Source: Paraflavitalea pollutisoli
GTDB lineage: Bacteria > Bacteroidota > Bacteroidia > Chitinophagales > Chitinophagaceae
Reading direction: 5' to 3'
Length of the DNA stretch: 64,000 nucleotides
Assembly (NCBI RefSeq): GCF_029360705.1
Contig: NZ_JARKMX010000014.1
Location: forward strand, 558,001 to 622,000
In this document: positions 51,823 through 61,117 of the stretch, piece after piece
How positions within the stretch are numbered: the stretch's first letter is position 1
How the letters are laid out: each line of letters starts with the position of its first letter
Made by a program: the position numbers and the translations under genes
The notes under the pieces: model-generated
What the model saw: the letters and a program-made list of their open reading frames with translations, nothing else
Told to the model about the DNA's origin: nothing
Databases searched by the model: none

Positions 51823-52366
51823 AACCCAGCAATAACCGAAAATAGATGGTCTTGTCGAAAACATTTTATCATGATACTTTGAAGATTGTATAAAATCTGT
51901 TAAATTGCTATACAACCAAACTAACACATCACATGAGAAAAACTATTCACCTGGGATACCCCCGCTATTGGAGTGATCCACCCCGGTAATTTCTTCCCGC
52001 ATTTTTACGGATAATCTGACACCCTCCGGACAGGCTGATGCCCGACCGACCGTATTGACTTGTTATCAGCCCAACGATTCCTTGCTTTTCATGTACAGTT
52101 AAAACCCTTGGTGAGCGCCTGCCCGCAGGATGACTTGCCCCCTATCGACCCGCTGTCGCGGGCCCTGGAAATCTATTGCCATGTCTGAAATAATTTATCG
52201 ACAGTGGGCAGTAATGCCTGACTGTTCACTATGAACAAAGCCTCCTGAACCCTTGGAACTTTTTCGTAAAGCTCCTCCCCAGCAACCCTGCAGTACCTAT
52301 GGCCTTGCCAAGCGGCCTGTGGCTGTCAGTGAATGGCGGTGAGTTTTTTTCTCTATCTCAATGGGC

Positions 52367-52405
52367 GGGGACTGACTTTTCTAAGCCGGTCCCCCTTTTT
52401 ATTTT
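52367..52405 (+). terminator. Orphan terminator-like hairpin
   Basis: GGGGACTG / CGGTCCCC (52367-52374 and 52387-52394) form an 8-bp stem with one G-T pair and a 12-nt loop, followed by CTTTTTATTTTA. No protein gene lies directly before it, so it may end an unseen small RNA or a decayed gene. Confidence 0.6.
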
Positions 52406-52493
52406 AGGAGTATCCCGAAATATCCACTACCCCCACCTATTAGCGTGCATCCCCGCACTATCAGGTAACTTTTATAATTGTGCAACAAGTAGT

Positions 52494-52503
52494 TTTCCGG
52501 AAA
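52494..52503. promoter_or_regulatory. Palindrome upstream of the T9SS-protein gene
   Basis: TTTCCGGAAA is a perfect 10-bp palindrome flanked by TAATTGT (52475-52481) and ACAATTA (52507-52513), which pair with each other but are not centred on it. It is a possible operator about 90 bp before the ATG at 52593. Confidence 0.25.
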
Positions 52504-52592
52504 CCAACAATTACCTAAATTACTGTTGATTAGTATCGTACCTCTTCTTACCGTAAGCCGTTAAACACGATCTGTATACCAAATCTTACGTT

Positions 52593-53891
52593 ATGAAGTG
52601 TTATTACGCACGGCTTATCTTATTGCTGCTTTTGCCTTTTAAAACCTTTGCTCAGTGTGTACCACCCGTCCCAGCCCCCATCATCACCTGCAATACAGGC
52701 GGCAACCTCGTAGACAACCTGGTCATTAATGCCGGTGACACATACTCTGACCACAATATTGGCGGCACTTACAGCAATATTACGGTCAATGGCGGCACTT
52801 TACTACTTTGTGGCACCACTGTTATCAATGGCGTCAATTTCAACGGTGGGCGTATCGTCATGAACCCTGATGCCGACGTTACCTTTAATGGCAGCTTCAA
52901 TACTTCTTCCAATGAGACATTCATCAACTATGGAACGGCCACCTTTAATAATGGTTTGAACATTCAAGGTTCCTCTTCCTATTTTTTCAATGCATCGACA
53001 GCGCATCTTGCCGTCAATGGAACGTTATTCTTCAATGGTAGCTATTTCTTCAATAACGGAACCGCTTATGCTACCGATATGGTCATGAACGGAGGAGCAT
53101 CCATCTGTCTCGGCACGGGCTGTTATGTCAACACCAACAGTATCCAGAACAATACGGACAATCCGATCAGCGTACCCAACGGCAAAGCATGTATCAGTTT
53201 AAATTCTTCTCTATCCGGCAATAACCCCATTACGGCAGATCCGGATTTATTCCTATGCCTAGAATCAACCGCGACGACGCCATCACCTATCTTGACGGGT
53301 GCAGCCACGGTGTCGAACAATTGTACCGAATGCCAGCATTTGCTGGGTTCCCTGCCCTTGAAACTCCTGTCGTTTACTGGCGACTACCTCGATGGAGCTT
53401 TACGGCTTTCCTGGGAAACGACGTGGGAAGAAAACGTGCGGGAATTTATCGTAGAGCGAAGCAGCGATGGCGTCCGCTTTGAGGCCATCGGCAAGATTGC
53501 CGCCAATAACCGCGCCTCTACCTACCAGTTCAGGTCGACCGAATATGCCCAGGGCCTGTACCGGTTGAAAATGCTAGATGTGGATGAACGGTACACCTAT
53601 TCTTCGGTTGTACGTGTGCAAACAGCGCCAGTAGGTTTACAACTGGTCGTGTTATCGAACCCGGTGACGGGGCCGGTTGCCCAGGTGTCTGTCATGTCTG
53701 CCATCAACCAGCACGGAATGTTGGTTTTGCTGGATAATACCGGCCGCCTCGTAAAGCAGCAGCCACTAACCTTACAAAAAGGCAACCAATATATTCAGTT
53801 GGAACTTGGGCACCTCGTTCCCGGTAATTATTTACTGTATTTCACCGGTCGCGCCTCGAGAACAAAACCAGTACAATTGGTGAAGCAATAA
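52593..53891 (+). CDS. T9SS-exported beta-repeat protein
   Basis: The protein has 432 residues. MKCYYARLILLLLLPFKTFA is a signal peptide. Residues 30-240 are a series of short Asn/Gly/Thr-rich strands (NITVNGGTLLLCG, NGVNFNGGRIVMN, TFNGSFNTSSNETFINYG, TFNNGLNIQG), a beta-solenoid pattern as in adhesins. Then comes the phrase LPLKLLSFTGDYLDGALRLS, common ahead of sorting domains, with an Fn3-like module (FIVERSSDGVRFEAIG, YRLKMLDVD). The last 80 residues are a T9SS type A sorting domain (VPGNYLLYFTG, ending PVQLVKQ). It is probably surface-exposed or released. The ligand is unknown. Confidence 0.88.
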   Translation: MKCYYARLILLLLLPFKTFAQCVPPVPAPIITCNTGGNLVDNLVINAGDTYSDHNIGGTYSNITVNGGTLLLCGTTVINGVNFNGGRIVMNPDADVTFNGSFNTSSNETFINYGTATFNNGLNIQGSSSYFFNASTAHLAVNGTLFFNGSYFFNNGTAYATDMVMNGGASICLGTGCYVNTNSIQNNTDNPISVPNGKACISLNSSLSGNNPITADPDLFLCLESTATTPSPILTGAATVSNNCTECQHLLGSLPLKLLSFTGDYLDGALRLSWETTWEENVREFIVERSSDGVRFEAIGKIAANNRASTYQFRSTEYAQGLYRLKMLDVDERYTYSSVVRVQTAPVGLQLVVLSNPVTGPVAQVSVMSAINQHGMLVLLDNTGRLVKQQPLTLQKGNQYIQLELGHLVPGNYLLYFTGRASRTKPVQLVKQ

Positions 53892-53953
53892 TCGTTTGCC
53901 TGTATGGCAGGATTGAACAATATTTGCGCTACCGAATGTGACCGGTTGCGCTT

Positions 53954-54343
53954 ATGTTCAGATTTAACAAGACTTACTTTCTCCTGGCAATTGTACTGTT
54001 TATCGTAGAAGTATTGATCGCCCTCTATGTTGACGATGCCATCATCCGCCCGTATCTCGGCGACCTGCTCGTCGTGATCCTTATGTATTCCTTTGTTCGG
54101 GCCTTCACCCAATTCGCCGTACTAGCCGTAGCAATTAGCGTACTCCTGTTTGCCTACCTCATCGAGATCCTGCAATATTTTCAACTGGTTCACCGGCTGG
54201 GCCTTGGGCAATACCCATTGGCACGCATCGTGATCGGCAGCACCTTTCAATGGATCGACCTGGTAGCCTATACGGCCGGTATTGCCATCGTGCTGTGGGT
54301 GGAGCAGAAAAGAGGGATTGACCTTCGCCGGGCAGGTTCCTGA
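53954..54343 (+). CDS. DUF2809 family membrane protein
   Basis: The protein has 129 residues and four hydrophobic segments. The pattern FLLAIVLFIVEVLIALYVDD, IRPYLGDLLVVILMYSFVRA, AYLIEILQYFQLVHRLGL and ARIVIGSTFQWIDLVAYTAG is that of DUF2809, a small family of integral membrane proteins found in many bacteria. Its role is unknown. It stands alone, about 60 bp after the T9SS-exported protein gene. Confidence 0.88.
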   Translation: MFRFNKTYFLLAIVLFIVEVLIALYVDDAIIRPYLGDLLVVILMYSFVRAFTQFAVLAVAISVLLFAYLIEILQYFQLVHRLGLGQYPLARIVIGSTFQWIDLVAYTAGIAIVLWVEQKRGIDLRRAGS

Positions 54344-54512
54344 GCTTGTAACATGCAACTTCTGATAAAGCAGAGCCAACATCTGCCAGCTAATTTCCCC
54401 TTTTATTCTTATCAGCCAGGCGTCTGCCCAATCCTTCCCTTTAGATCAGACGGATAATTGTACCATCCATATTAATTTTCGGGATAAGCAAGGGTTTGTC
54501 GGCCCCCTACCT

Positions 54513-54520
54513 TATATTTG
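54513..54520 (+). promoter_or_regulatory. TAnnTTTG promoter box before the metal/siderophore cluster
   Basis: TATATTTG matches the Bacteroidota -7 consensus. A TTTG lies at 54495-54498, but the 14-bp spacing is shorter than the usual 19-21. It is placed to start transcription just before the His/Cys-rich small protein and the ABC/TonB genes. Confidence 0.45.
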
Positions 54521-54589
54521 CAACCTTGTTGAAATTATCACCTGGCAGCAAATCGACCATACCAAACTTTCACGGCAGCGCTTTTACTG

Positions 54590-54901
54590 GTGCTGTACAC
54601 CTTCATGGCGACGCCTGTACACTGCTGGCACCATCATCTGTACGAAACCAGCAGCAGCCAAACGGCTGACCAGCCCGATACCGATGGGCCTGCCCTGTCG
54701 CTGTTCAAGGGTAGCTCACTCTCCAACCATTGTGATATCTGTGCACACCATTTTGCCGTATACGAACCAGCAGCGACCTCGCAATACCAGTTTGCCCCAC
54801 AACAATTGCGTGCTGCTTATGCCGTGTACCAGGCAGCCTCACTGACGGCTACGGTACACCAGTTCTCTAATAAAGGGCCTCCCCCGGGCCTGATCGCCTG
54901 A
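54590..54901 (+). CDS. His/Cys-rich small exported protein
   Basis: From the GTG at 54590 the protein has 103 residues (MLYTFMATPVHCWHHHLYET). The in-frame sequence upstream, back to a TGA at 54528-54530, reads TFTAALLLVLYTF and would make a better signal peptide, but it contains no ATG; a CTG at 54542 is the only near-standard start. The mature part has a His cluster (HCWHHH) and a motif NHCDICAHHFAVY with two Cys and two His, suited to binding a metal. I do not recognise a named family. Small His/Cys proteins of this style occur next to metal-related TonB receptors in Bacteroidota, and the ABC/TonB cluster begins 211 bp downstream. Confidence 0.5.
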   Translation: MLYTFMATPVHCWHHHLYETSSSQTADQPDTDGPALSLFKGSSLSNHCDICAHHFAVYEPAATSQYQFAPQQLRAAYAVYQAASLTATVHQFSNKGPPPGLIA

Positions 54902-55112
54902 TCTTCTTTTCCCTTATTTATTGACCTGCCAGCCATGGATTGCGGGCACCTGTATGCGTTTGCTACCAGCGATTGATCCTATGCAGATCATCCCCGTTGT
55001 GTAGCTATTAAACGCCTATGCACCTGCGTTGCCTTCCATGGCCAGCCACCACTGTCGTGCTGCCCTAACCCGGCATCCCGCACGCATTCGTATACCACCA
55101 ATCATTCCCGAT

Positions 55113-55814
55113 ATGCATACTCTAGAAGCGACCCAACTGACCAAACAATACCAGGGTCATACAGCACTCAATGGCCTTAACCTATCCCTGCAATCCGGAG
55201 ACATCTTTTGTCTGCTCGGCCAAAATGGCGCTGGCAAAACAACGACGCTCAATATCTTTCTCGGGTTCCTGGAAGCCAGCTCCGGCGAAGCACGTATCAT
55301 GGACATACCCGTTACCATGAACGGCCATGCCACCCGCCAATACCTGGCCTATATACCCGAGGTCGTACAACTTTACCCCAACCTGACCGGTATTGAAAAC
55401 CTGGACTTCTTCAGCCGCCTGGCAGGGTTTACTTACTCCGACATCAAACTGCAGGAGTTCCTGCTCAAAGCCGGTTTACAGGAAACCGCGCACCGCAAAC
55501 GCCTGCAAACGTTCAGTAAAGGCATGCGCCAGAAAGTAGGTATCGCCATTGCCCTGGCCAAAAACGCCCAGGTGATCTTTATGGATGAACCCACCAGCGG
55601 TCTCGATCCCAAAGCGACGCAAGAGTTTACGGCAGTCGTCAAAGAGCTGGGCCAGGAAGGCAAAACAGTGTTGATGGCCACCCATGACCTGTTTAACGCC
55701 GTACAGGTAGGAACGCGCATCGGCATCATGAAGGCGGGACACCTGGTACATACCGCCCCCACCAGCACCATCACTGCCGATGCCTTACAACAACTTTACC
55801 TCGAAACCATCTAA
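55113..55814 (+). CDS. ABC transporter ATP-binding protein (ABC-2 type)
   Basis: The protein has 233 residues from the ATG at 55113 (MHTLEATQLTKQYQGHTALN); an in-frame ATG 28 codons upstream adds a non-family segment. Motifs: Walker A GQNGAGKTT, the YIPE segment at the Q-loop position as usual in ABC-2 ATPases, signature FSKGMRQKVGIA, Walker B VIFMDEPTSGLD and the switch histidine in ATHD. It should energise the two DUF3526 permeases encoded downstream. The TonB receptor gene lies between, 21 bp after this stop, so all four genes are probably one operon. Confidence 0.93.
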   Translation: MHTLEATQLTKQYQGHTALNGLNLSLQSGDIFCLLGQNGAGKTTTLNIFLGFLEASSGEARIMDIPVTMNGHATRQYLAYIPEVVQLYPNLTGIENLDFFSRLAGFTYSDIKLQEFLLKAGLQETAHRKRLQTFSKGMRQKVGIAIALAKNAQVIFMDEPTSGLDPKATQEFTAVVKELGQEGKTVLMATHDLFNAVQVGTRIGIMKAGHLVHTAPTSTITADALQQLYLETI

Positions 55815-55835
55815 CCTGACACCCACACTCGCTAC

Positions 55836-58313
55836 ATGAAATCATTATCGATCCTTTTGCTTTATTCGCTCTTCACACTTCCTGTTGTTGCCCAGGTAGC
55901 GGTCTCGGGCCAGGTTGTCAACCAACAGGGCGAACCACTGGAAGGAGCCACTATCCATTTGCAGGGCCAGCAGCTGAGCCGATCAGCTACCAGCCAATCA
56001 GCCGGTGCTTTTACGCTGCTCTCTGTATTGCCCGGCGCCTACCAGCTCACCGTGAGCGCGGTAGGCTATACCACGCACCAGCAACCATTCGTGGTACACA
56101 GCACACAGCCAACAACCGCTGTGGTCATCACGCTTACGCGTCAGTCGCAGGACCTGCAGACGGTGGAAGTCATTGGCCGCAGCAACACCGGGTACACCAG
56201 CAACTATTCCTTTTCCGCTACGCGGATGGCGATGGCCAACCGGAATATTCCGCAAAACATCACCACCGTCACCAAAGAGCTCATCAGTGACCGGCAGGCC
56301 TTTCAGCTGGCCGATGCCTTGAAGACAGCCAGCAGTGTGACAGCCACCAGTTATTACAACCAGTTTACCATTCGGGGTATTAGTCAAAATGAAGAAGGCA
56401 CCATCATCAATGGCATGCGCACCAGGCAGTATTATTTCTCGCAGCCACTGACTGCGAACATCGAACGTGTGGAGATCATCAAAGGGCCGGCCAGTGCCAC
56501 CTTTTCCAGCGTTGATCCGGGTGGCAGCATCAACCTGGTGACCAAGAAACCATTGACGGTAGCCAGGAAAGAGATCAGCCTGAGTGTGGGCAGCTTTAGC
56601 CAACTGCGTGGTGCACTCGATTTTACCGGACCACTCAATAAAGAAAAGACCTTGCTGTACCGCATCAATGCGGCCTGGCAAGATGCCAAGAGCTATCGCG
56701 ACCTGCAGTACCAGAAAGCGCTCTTGTTGTCGCCGTCGTTCTCTTACATTCCCAACCCACAAACATCGGTCAACATAGAGCTCATCTACAATTACATGAA
56801 TACACGCCTCGATCGGGGGCAGGCCATCTTTGGTGCGGTTGACGGTAAGACAGACCTCAACAGTACACCCAACAGTTTCAACATGGGAGCCCCCAATGAT
56901 TATTTCCGGTCGAAGGATGTCGTATTCATGGGTAATTTCGCGCACAAGTTCAACCAACACATCAGTTTCAATACGGTATATATGAAACAGACCTGGATGG
57001 AAGACCTGCAGGAGCACCGGACCACCAATGCCTTTGCGGTAGATGTCAACAACGACCCCATCCCTACCCTTGCAGCCATGCAAATGGTACAAAGGCAGCA
57101 GAACTGGAATACAGATAACCTCAACAGCTATTTCACCATTCAGGGCAACACGGACAAGATCGCCCATCAACTGCTGATCGGTTATGACCTGATCCGTACC
57201 CACAAGCTGAAAGGTGGCGGACAAAATGCAGCACGTGGTTACCTGCTGACCAATGGCAAGACCATCAATACCTACAACCCGGCCAATAAAGACCAGTACC
57301 AATTGGTGACGCAGAACGGTGTTCAATACCCGCGCCCGAATGTAGATCACTTCAACCTGGCCGATCCATTGTACACCCTGCGCTACGTCAATGATTATGT
57401 ATTCACCAAATCGGCGTTGCCGGCCGCCCTTGTGCAGTCGGATGCGCTGTATGTACAGGAGCAGCTGACCTGGAAAAAGCTGATCGTGCTGTTGAGCCTT
57501 CGCGCAGATTGGTTTACCGACATCACCAACTACAAAGCCAACAATAACCTTACCACCAAACAGTTTCGCGCGGTGCCCCGCATCGGCGTTACGTATGCCG
57601 TAACACCTTCGGTCAATGCGTATGCTACTTACCTCGAGGGCTTCCAGCCACAGGCCAATACGGCAACGCTGGCGCCCGTAGCGGCACCGGCCGGCAGCTC
57701 GTTTGACCCCATCCTCAGCGACCTGAAGGAAGTGGGCGTAAAGGCAACCATCTTCAGGAATATCCAGGTGAATGCTGCCATTTTCGAGATCAACCAACGT
57801 AACCTGTTGATGAATGCCGATGATCCCACGCAGCCCGATCTGCTGGTGGCACGCGGGGCAGAGAGAAGCCGCGGGTTTGAAATGGACCTTGCCGGCTTCA
57901 TTCGACCCAACTGGCAACTCAATGTAGCTTACAGTTATATCGATGCCACGATCCGCAACGACCGCAATCCTGCGCTGATCGGTGCCCGCAAGCAAAACAC
58001 ACCGGTGCATAGCGGTAGCCTGTGGACGCGGTATAATTTTGAAAACGGTAAGATCCTGCGTGACCTGGGTATTGGTATCGGCATTCAATACAGCGGCGAT
58101 AAACTGCCATTGTATGCAAGAACATTTACCGTACCTGCCTATACCCTGCTCGATGCGGCGGTGTACTATACGCCCAATAACAGCAATATGCAGCTGTCGA
58201 TCAATATCAACAATGTGCTTGACGAGGCCTATTGGGTCGGTGCGCAGAATTACCTGCGGCTGTTTCCCGGTGCGCCCCGCAATCTTTTGTTGACCGCTAC
58301 TTATAAATTTTAA
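55836..58313 (+). CDS. TonB-dependent siderophore-type receptor
   Basis: The protein has 825 residues. The signal peptide is MKSLSILLLYSLFTLPVVAQ. A CarboxypepD_reg-like domain (about 22-105: VSGQVVNQQGEPLEGATIHL) comes first, then the plug with RNIPQNITTVTKELISDRQA, FTIRGISQNEEGTIINGMR and VEIIKGPASATFSSVDPGGS. These are typical of ferric-siderophore receptors of the FhuE/FecA group (TIGR01783-like). The barrel ends LLLTATYKF. It would import a ferric siderophore or another metal chelate. The gene lies inside an ABC-2 operon (ATPase upstream, DUF3526 permeases 9 bp downstream). The ligand is unknown. Confidence 0.92.
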   Translation: MKSLSILLLYSLFTLPVVAQVAVSGQVVNQQGEPLEGATIHLQGQQLSRSATSQSAGAFTLLSVLPGAYQLTVSAVGYTTHQQPFVVHSTQPTTAVVITLTRQSQDLQTVEVIGRSNTGYTSNYSFSATRMAMANRNIPQNITTVTKELISDRQAFQLADALKTASSVTATSYYNQFTIRGISQNEEGTIINGMRTRQYYFSQPLTANIERVEIIKGPASATFSSVDPGGSINLVTKKPLTVARKEISLSVGSFSQLRGALDFTGPLNKEKTLLYRINAAWQDAKSYRDLQYQKALLLSPSFSYIPNPQTSVNIELIYNYMNTRLDRGQAIFGAVDGKTDLNSTPNSFNMGAPNDYFRSKDVVFMGNFAHKFNQHISFNTVYMKQTWMEDLQEHRTTNAFAVDVNNDPIPTLAAMQMVQRQQNWNTDNLNSYFTIQGNTDKIAHQLLIGYDLIRTHKLKGGGQNAARGYLLTNGKTINTYNPANKDQYQLVTQNGVQYPRPNVDHFNLADPLYTLRYVNDYVFTKSALPAALVQSDALYVQEQLTWKKLIVLLSLRADWFTDITNYKANNNLTTKQFRAVPRIGVTYAVTPSVNAYATYLEGFQPQANTATLAPVAAPAGSSFDPILSDLKEVGVKATIFRNIQVNAAIFEINQRNLLMNADDPTQPDLLVARGAERSRGFEMDLAGFIRPNWQLNVAYSYIDATIRNDRNPALIGARKQNTPVHSGSLWTRYNFENGKILRDLGIGIGIQYSGDKLPLYARTFTVPAYTLLDAAVYYTPNNSNMQLSININNVLDEAYWVGAQNYLRLFPGAPRNLLLTATYKF

Positions 58314-58322
58314 AGTACCTGT

Positions 58323-59771
58323 ATGCGTATCCCTATTATCCGGTTAATAGCCCGGCAACTCCGGCAAAACGCCTTTGCCAACAAAGGCGTATTCGTGTTG
58401 ACCATTATCATTGGTGTGTTGTTACTCTACGCCGCCGTAACGGGTTGGCTCAATGTAGAGGACCAGGTGTCCATGCGGCATGATTCGCAGGAGCAGGCCC
58501 GGCACGACTGGCTCAGCAATCCCGACAAACATCCGCATCGCATGGCGCACTACGGACATTTTGCGTTTCGTCCGCGGCCATCGCTCAGCTTTTTCGATTT
58601 TGGCATGGAGAATTTCATGGGCAGCACCATCTTCCTGGAAGCCCATAAACAGAATGCGACCAACTTTTCAGAAGCAGGGTTCTCTACCGGCCTTTTGCGC
58701 TTTGGCGAACTCAGCATCGCCATGATCTTACAGGTGCTGGTGCCGCTGCTGATCTGCTTTCTGGGGTTCAATGCCATTGCCACCGAGCGGGAAAATGGCA
58801 CCCTGAAAGTATTGTTCAGCCAGGGGGTGAACTGGCGGGAACTGATCGCCGGTAAAACCCTGGGTATCCTGGGTGTGGTGCTGGTGCTGTACCTGCCGGT
58901 GATGATGGTATCGATCGGACTTTGGTTGTTCCTTATTCAGTTTAACATTACCGCCGACGAGGTGATCCGGCTGCTGGGCATCACCGGTATCTACTTCCTG
59001 TACTTCGTGATCTATAGCCTGATTGCGGTGCTGGTGTCGGCCTGGAGCCAAACGGCGCGGGCAGCCCTGGTGAAGCTCATTGGCATCTGGTTGTTGTTTA
59101 CAACAGTATTGCCGCGGGCTACGCAATCGGCCGGCAGCTGGTGGCACCCCGCTCCTTCCACTACTGCCTTTCATGCGGCGGTGGAGAAGGATATTTTGAA
59201 AGAAGGCGATAGCCACAACCCCAACGATGTACACTACAAGGCCATCAAAGATTCTGTGTTGCAAGCACACGGTGTCGATTCCGTACAGCAGTTACCCTTC
59301 AACTACAGCGGGTTTATCATGGCGGAAGGCGAGAAGATCAGTGCAAAACTGTACAACCAGCACATGGAACGGTTGCTGCATACCTATGCGCAACAAAACC
59401 GGCTGGCCCATTATGCGGCCTTTGTGAATCCGTTCATGGCGGTCAAGTACAGTTCGATGGCGGTAACCGGGACCGACTATCATTCTTACATCAACTTTCA
59501 ACAACAGGCAGAAACTTACCGGTACGACCTTGCTCAAAAGATGAATGCGCTGCAGATGCAGTACATCAGCAATTACAAACCCCAACCGGGAGAACCACCT
59601 GCGATGATCTCCCGGAGTCACTGGGCTTCTTTGCCGGAGTTCAGCTACCAGCCGGTAGCACTGGGGGCTGCCCTCGCACAAGAAAGCTTGTCATTGATAG
59701 CCATCTCCGGGTGGATCATCTTACTGGTATGGATGGTACGTATTGCTTCCCGAAAATTAAAAGCCATTTAA
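58323..59771 (+). CDS. ABC-2 type permease, DUF3526 family (first)
   Basis: The protein has 482 residues. An N-terminal membrane helix (GVFVLTIIIGVLLLYAAVTG) is followed by a large periplasmic loop with QEQARHDWLSNPDKHPHRMA, HYGHFAFRPRPSLSFFDFGM and FLEAHKQNATNFSEAG, the signature of DUF3526-associated permeases. Five more membrane helices follow, with the coupling segment ERENGTLKVLFSQGVNWREL. A second extracytoplasmic region lies before the last helix. Together with its neighbour it should form the membrane part of an ABC-2 exporter or importer driven by the ATPase at 55113. The next gene starts 2 bp after the stop. Confidence 0.88.
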   Translation: MRIPIIRLIARQLRQNAFANKGVFVLTIIIGVLLLYAAVTGWLNVEDQVSMRHDSQEQARHDWLSNPDKHPHRMAHYGHFAFRPRPSLSFFDFGMENFMGSTIFLEAHKQNATNFSEAGFSTGLLRFGELSIAMILQVLVPLLICFLGFNAIATERENGTLKVLFSQGVNWRELIAGKTLGILGVVLVLYLPVMMVSIGLWLFLIQFNITADEVIRLLGITGIYFLYFVIYSLIAVLVSAWSQTARAALVKLIGIWLLFTTVLPRATQSAGSWWHPAPSTTAFHAAVEKDILKEGDSHNPNDVHYKAIKDSVLQAHGVDSVQQLPFNYSGFIMAEGEKISAKLYNQHMERLLHTYAQQNRLAHYAAFVNPFMAVKYSSMAVTGTDYHSYINFQQQAETYRYDLAQKMNALQMQYISNYKPQPGEPPAMISRSHWASLPEFSYQPVALGAALAQESLSLIAISGWIILLVWMVRIASRKLKAI

Positions 59772-59773
59772 AT

Positions 59774-61117
59774 ATGCTCTTACTTGCTTTCAAGAATTTT
59801 ATCCGTTCGCGCAGTGTATTGCTGGGTATTGTTTTCCTGCTGCTGACTGGCGTCATTAGCTTATTGATTGGTCGGCAGTTTCTTGACAGGCAACATCAGC
59901 ACCTGCGTGATGTACAGGCCTGGCAGCAGGAACACGTTCAGCGTAATGTTGCCTTTCACGACAAAGAGATCGGTTTGCTGCTATATTATCTCCGTTTCTC
60001 GCTGGTGAACGAAACGCATCCATTGAACGGGCTCTCGATCGGTCAACGGGATGTAACCCCTTCCGTCAAAAGTCTGAACATCCGTAATCTCGAGGCGCAG
60101 CAATACGATACCGACCTGTACAACCCCACCAACCTTTTGCTGGGCAACCTCGACTTCAGTTTTGTACTGATCTACCTGTTTCCGTTGATGATCATTGCCT
60201 TCACCTATAATACACTGTCGGGCGAAAAGGAGCAAGGCACCTGGTCATTGCTGTCGCTGCAGGCAGGCAAGCCGGGCAAACTGATCCTGCAATTATTTGC
60301 CTTGCGGGGCGCAGTACTGCTGGCCCTGTTTATCGTGCTGGTGGCGCTGGCCATCCCGATACTGGGATTGCCCCTGGACAGGGGGCTGCTGGCTGTTGTG
60401 ACAGTGGGCATCCTTTACCTGCTTTTCTGGCTGTCGGCAAGCTGGTGGATATTGTCCTGGCAGAAAAGTTCACCGGTGAATGCGATCAGTTTGCTGGCCC
60501 TCTGGGTGCTGCTGACCATGGTATCACCAGCTATGATCAACAATTTCCTGATCAACCGCTACCCTACGCCAGAAGCATTGGAAACAGCGGTGGAGCAACG
60601 GCGTGGTTACCACGATAAATGGGACCAGGATCAGGTGCTGGCTATGAAACCATTTTATAAACATTACCCGCAATTTGCACATTATGGCGTGCCCAAAGAT
60701 CGTGGCTGGTTGTGGTATTTTGCCGCACAGCAGATGGGTGATGATGAGGCGAAGGCCAGTTCGGACCTACTACGGAAAAAGCTGCACAGCCGGGAGCAAG
60801 CAGGCCAGGCCATCGCCTGGTTCATCCCATCCCTGCATGTACAATGGCAGTTGAATGGCCTGGCACAGGCTGGGCTTGGCAATTACCTGCAGTACCTTGA
60901 CCGGGCGGCAATATTCCATGAAGCCAATCGCCTGCATTATTATCCAGCGATCTTCGAAGGTCGTGCCGTGAGCAGTGAAGACTGGAAAGCGATACAGGTA
61001 ACGCGTTTTACAGCGCCGCAATACGTAGACTGGCTACGCCTGACCTTGCCACTGGTACTGAGTGTGGTCCTTTTGTCATTGCTTAGTACGTTCAATGGCA
61101 GAAAACAGTTTCAATAA
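59774..61117 (+). CDS. ABC-2 type permease, DUF3526 family (second)
   Basis: The protein has 447 residues from the ATG at 59774 (MLLLAFKNFIRSRSVLLGIV); a longer frame upstream would overlap the previous gene. It has the same plan as its neighbour: a helix, a large loop (DVQAWQQEHVQRNVAFHDKE, NPTNLLLGNLDFSFVLIYLF), the cytoplasmic motif SGEKEQGTWSLLSLQAGKPG, four or five more helices and a second loop. The two permeases are diverged paralogues and probably pair as a heterodimer. This is the last gene of the cluster; a 108-bp gap follows. Confidence 0.88.
   Translation: MLLLAFKNFIRSRSVLLGIVFLLLTGVISLLIGRQFLDRQHQHLRDVQAWQQEHVQRNVAFHDKEIGLLLYYLRFSLVNETHPLNGLSIGQRDVTPSVKSLNIRNLEAQQYDTDLYNPTNLLLGNLDFSFVLIYLFPLMIIAFTYNTLSGEKEQGTWSLLSLQAGKPGKLILQLFALRGAVLLALFIVLVALAIPILGLPLDRGLLAVVTVGILYLLFWLSASWWILSWQKSSPVNAISLLALWVLLTMVSPAMINNFLINRYPTPEALETAVEQRRGYHDKWDQDQVLAMKPFYKHYPQFAHYGVPKDRGWLWYFAAQQMGDDEAKASSDLLRKKLHSREQAGQAIAWFIPSLHVQWQLNGLAQAGLGNYLQYLDRAAIFHEANRLHYYPAIFEGRAVSSEDWKAIQVTRFTAPQYVDWLRLTLPLVLSVVLLSLLSTFNGRKQFQ

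Larger units (their letters stand above)
51764..52592. other. Long intergenic region of about 830 bp
   Basis: Past the methyltransferase terminator (51786-51822) no convincing gene is found up to 52593. A short frame at 51933-51989 encodes MRKTIHLGYPRYWSDPPR; its first residues look like the start of an exported protein, but it stops at once. Fragments such as TDNLTPSGQADARPTVL in another frame may be relics. A hairpin with a T tract lies at 52367-52405 without a gene in front of it. A palindrome at 52494-52503 lies in the upstream region of the gene at 52593. The stretch may be a decayed gene or hold a small RNA. Confidence 0.4.

Noticed and set aside
52299-52529. 76-codon frame over the orphan hairpin
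   Set aside because: It runs through the terminator-like stem and T tract and resembles no family.
55998-58088. 696-codon open frame on the minus strand opposite the siderophore receptor
   Set aside because: It has no recognisable motifs or signal, and lies wholly inside a gene with clear family identity. It is a frame left open by the codon use of the real gene.
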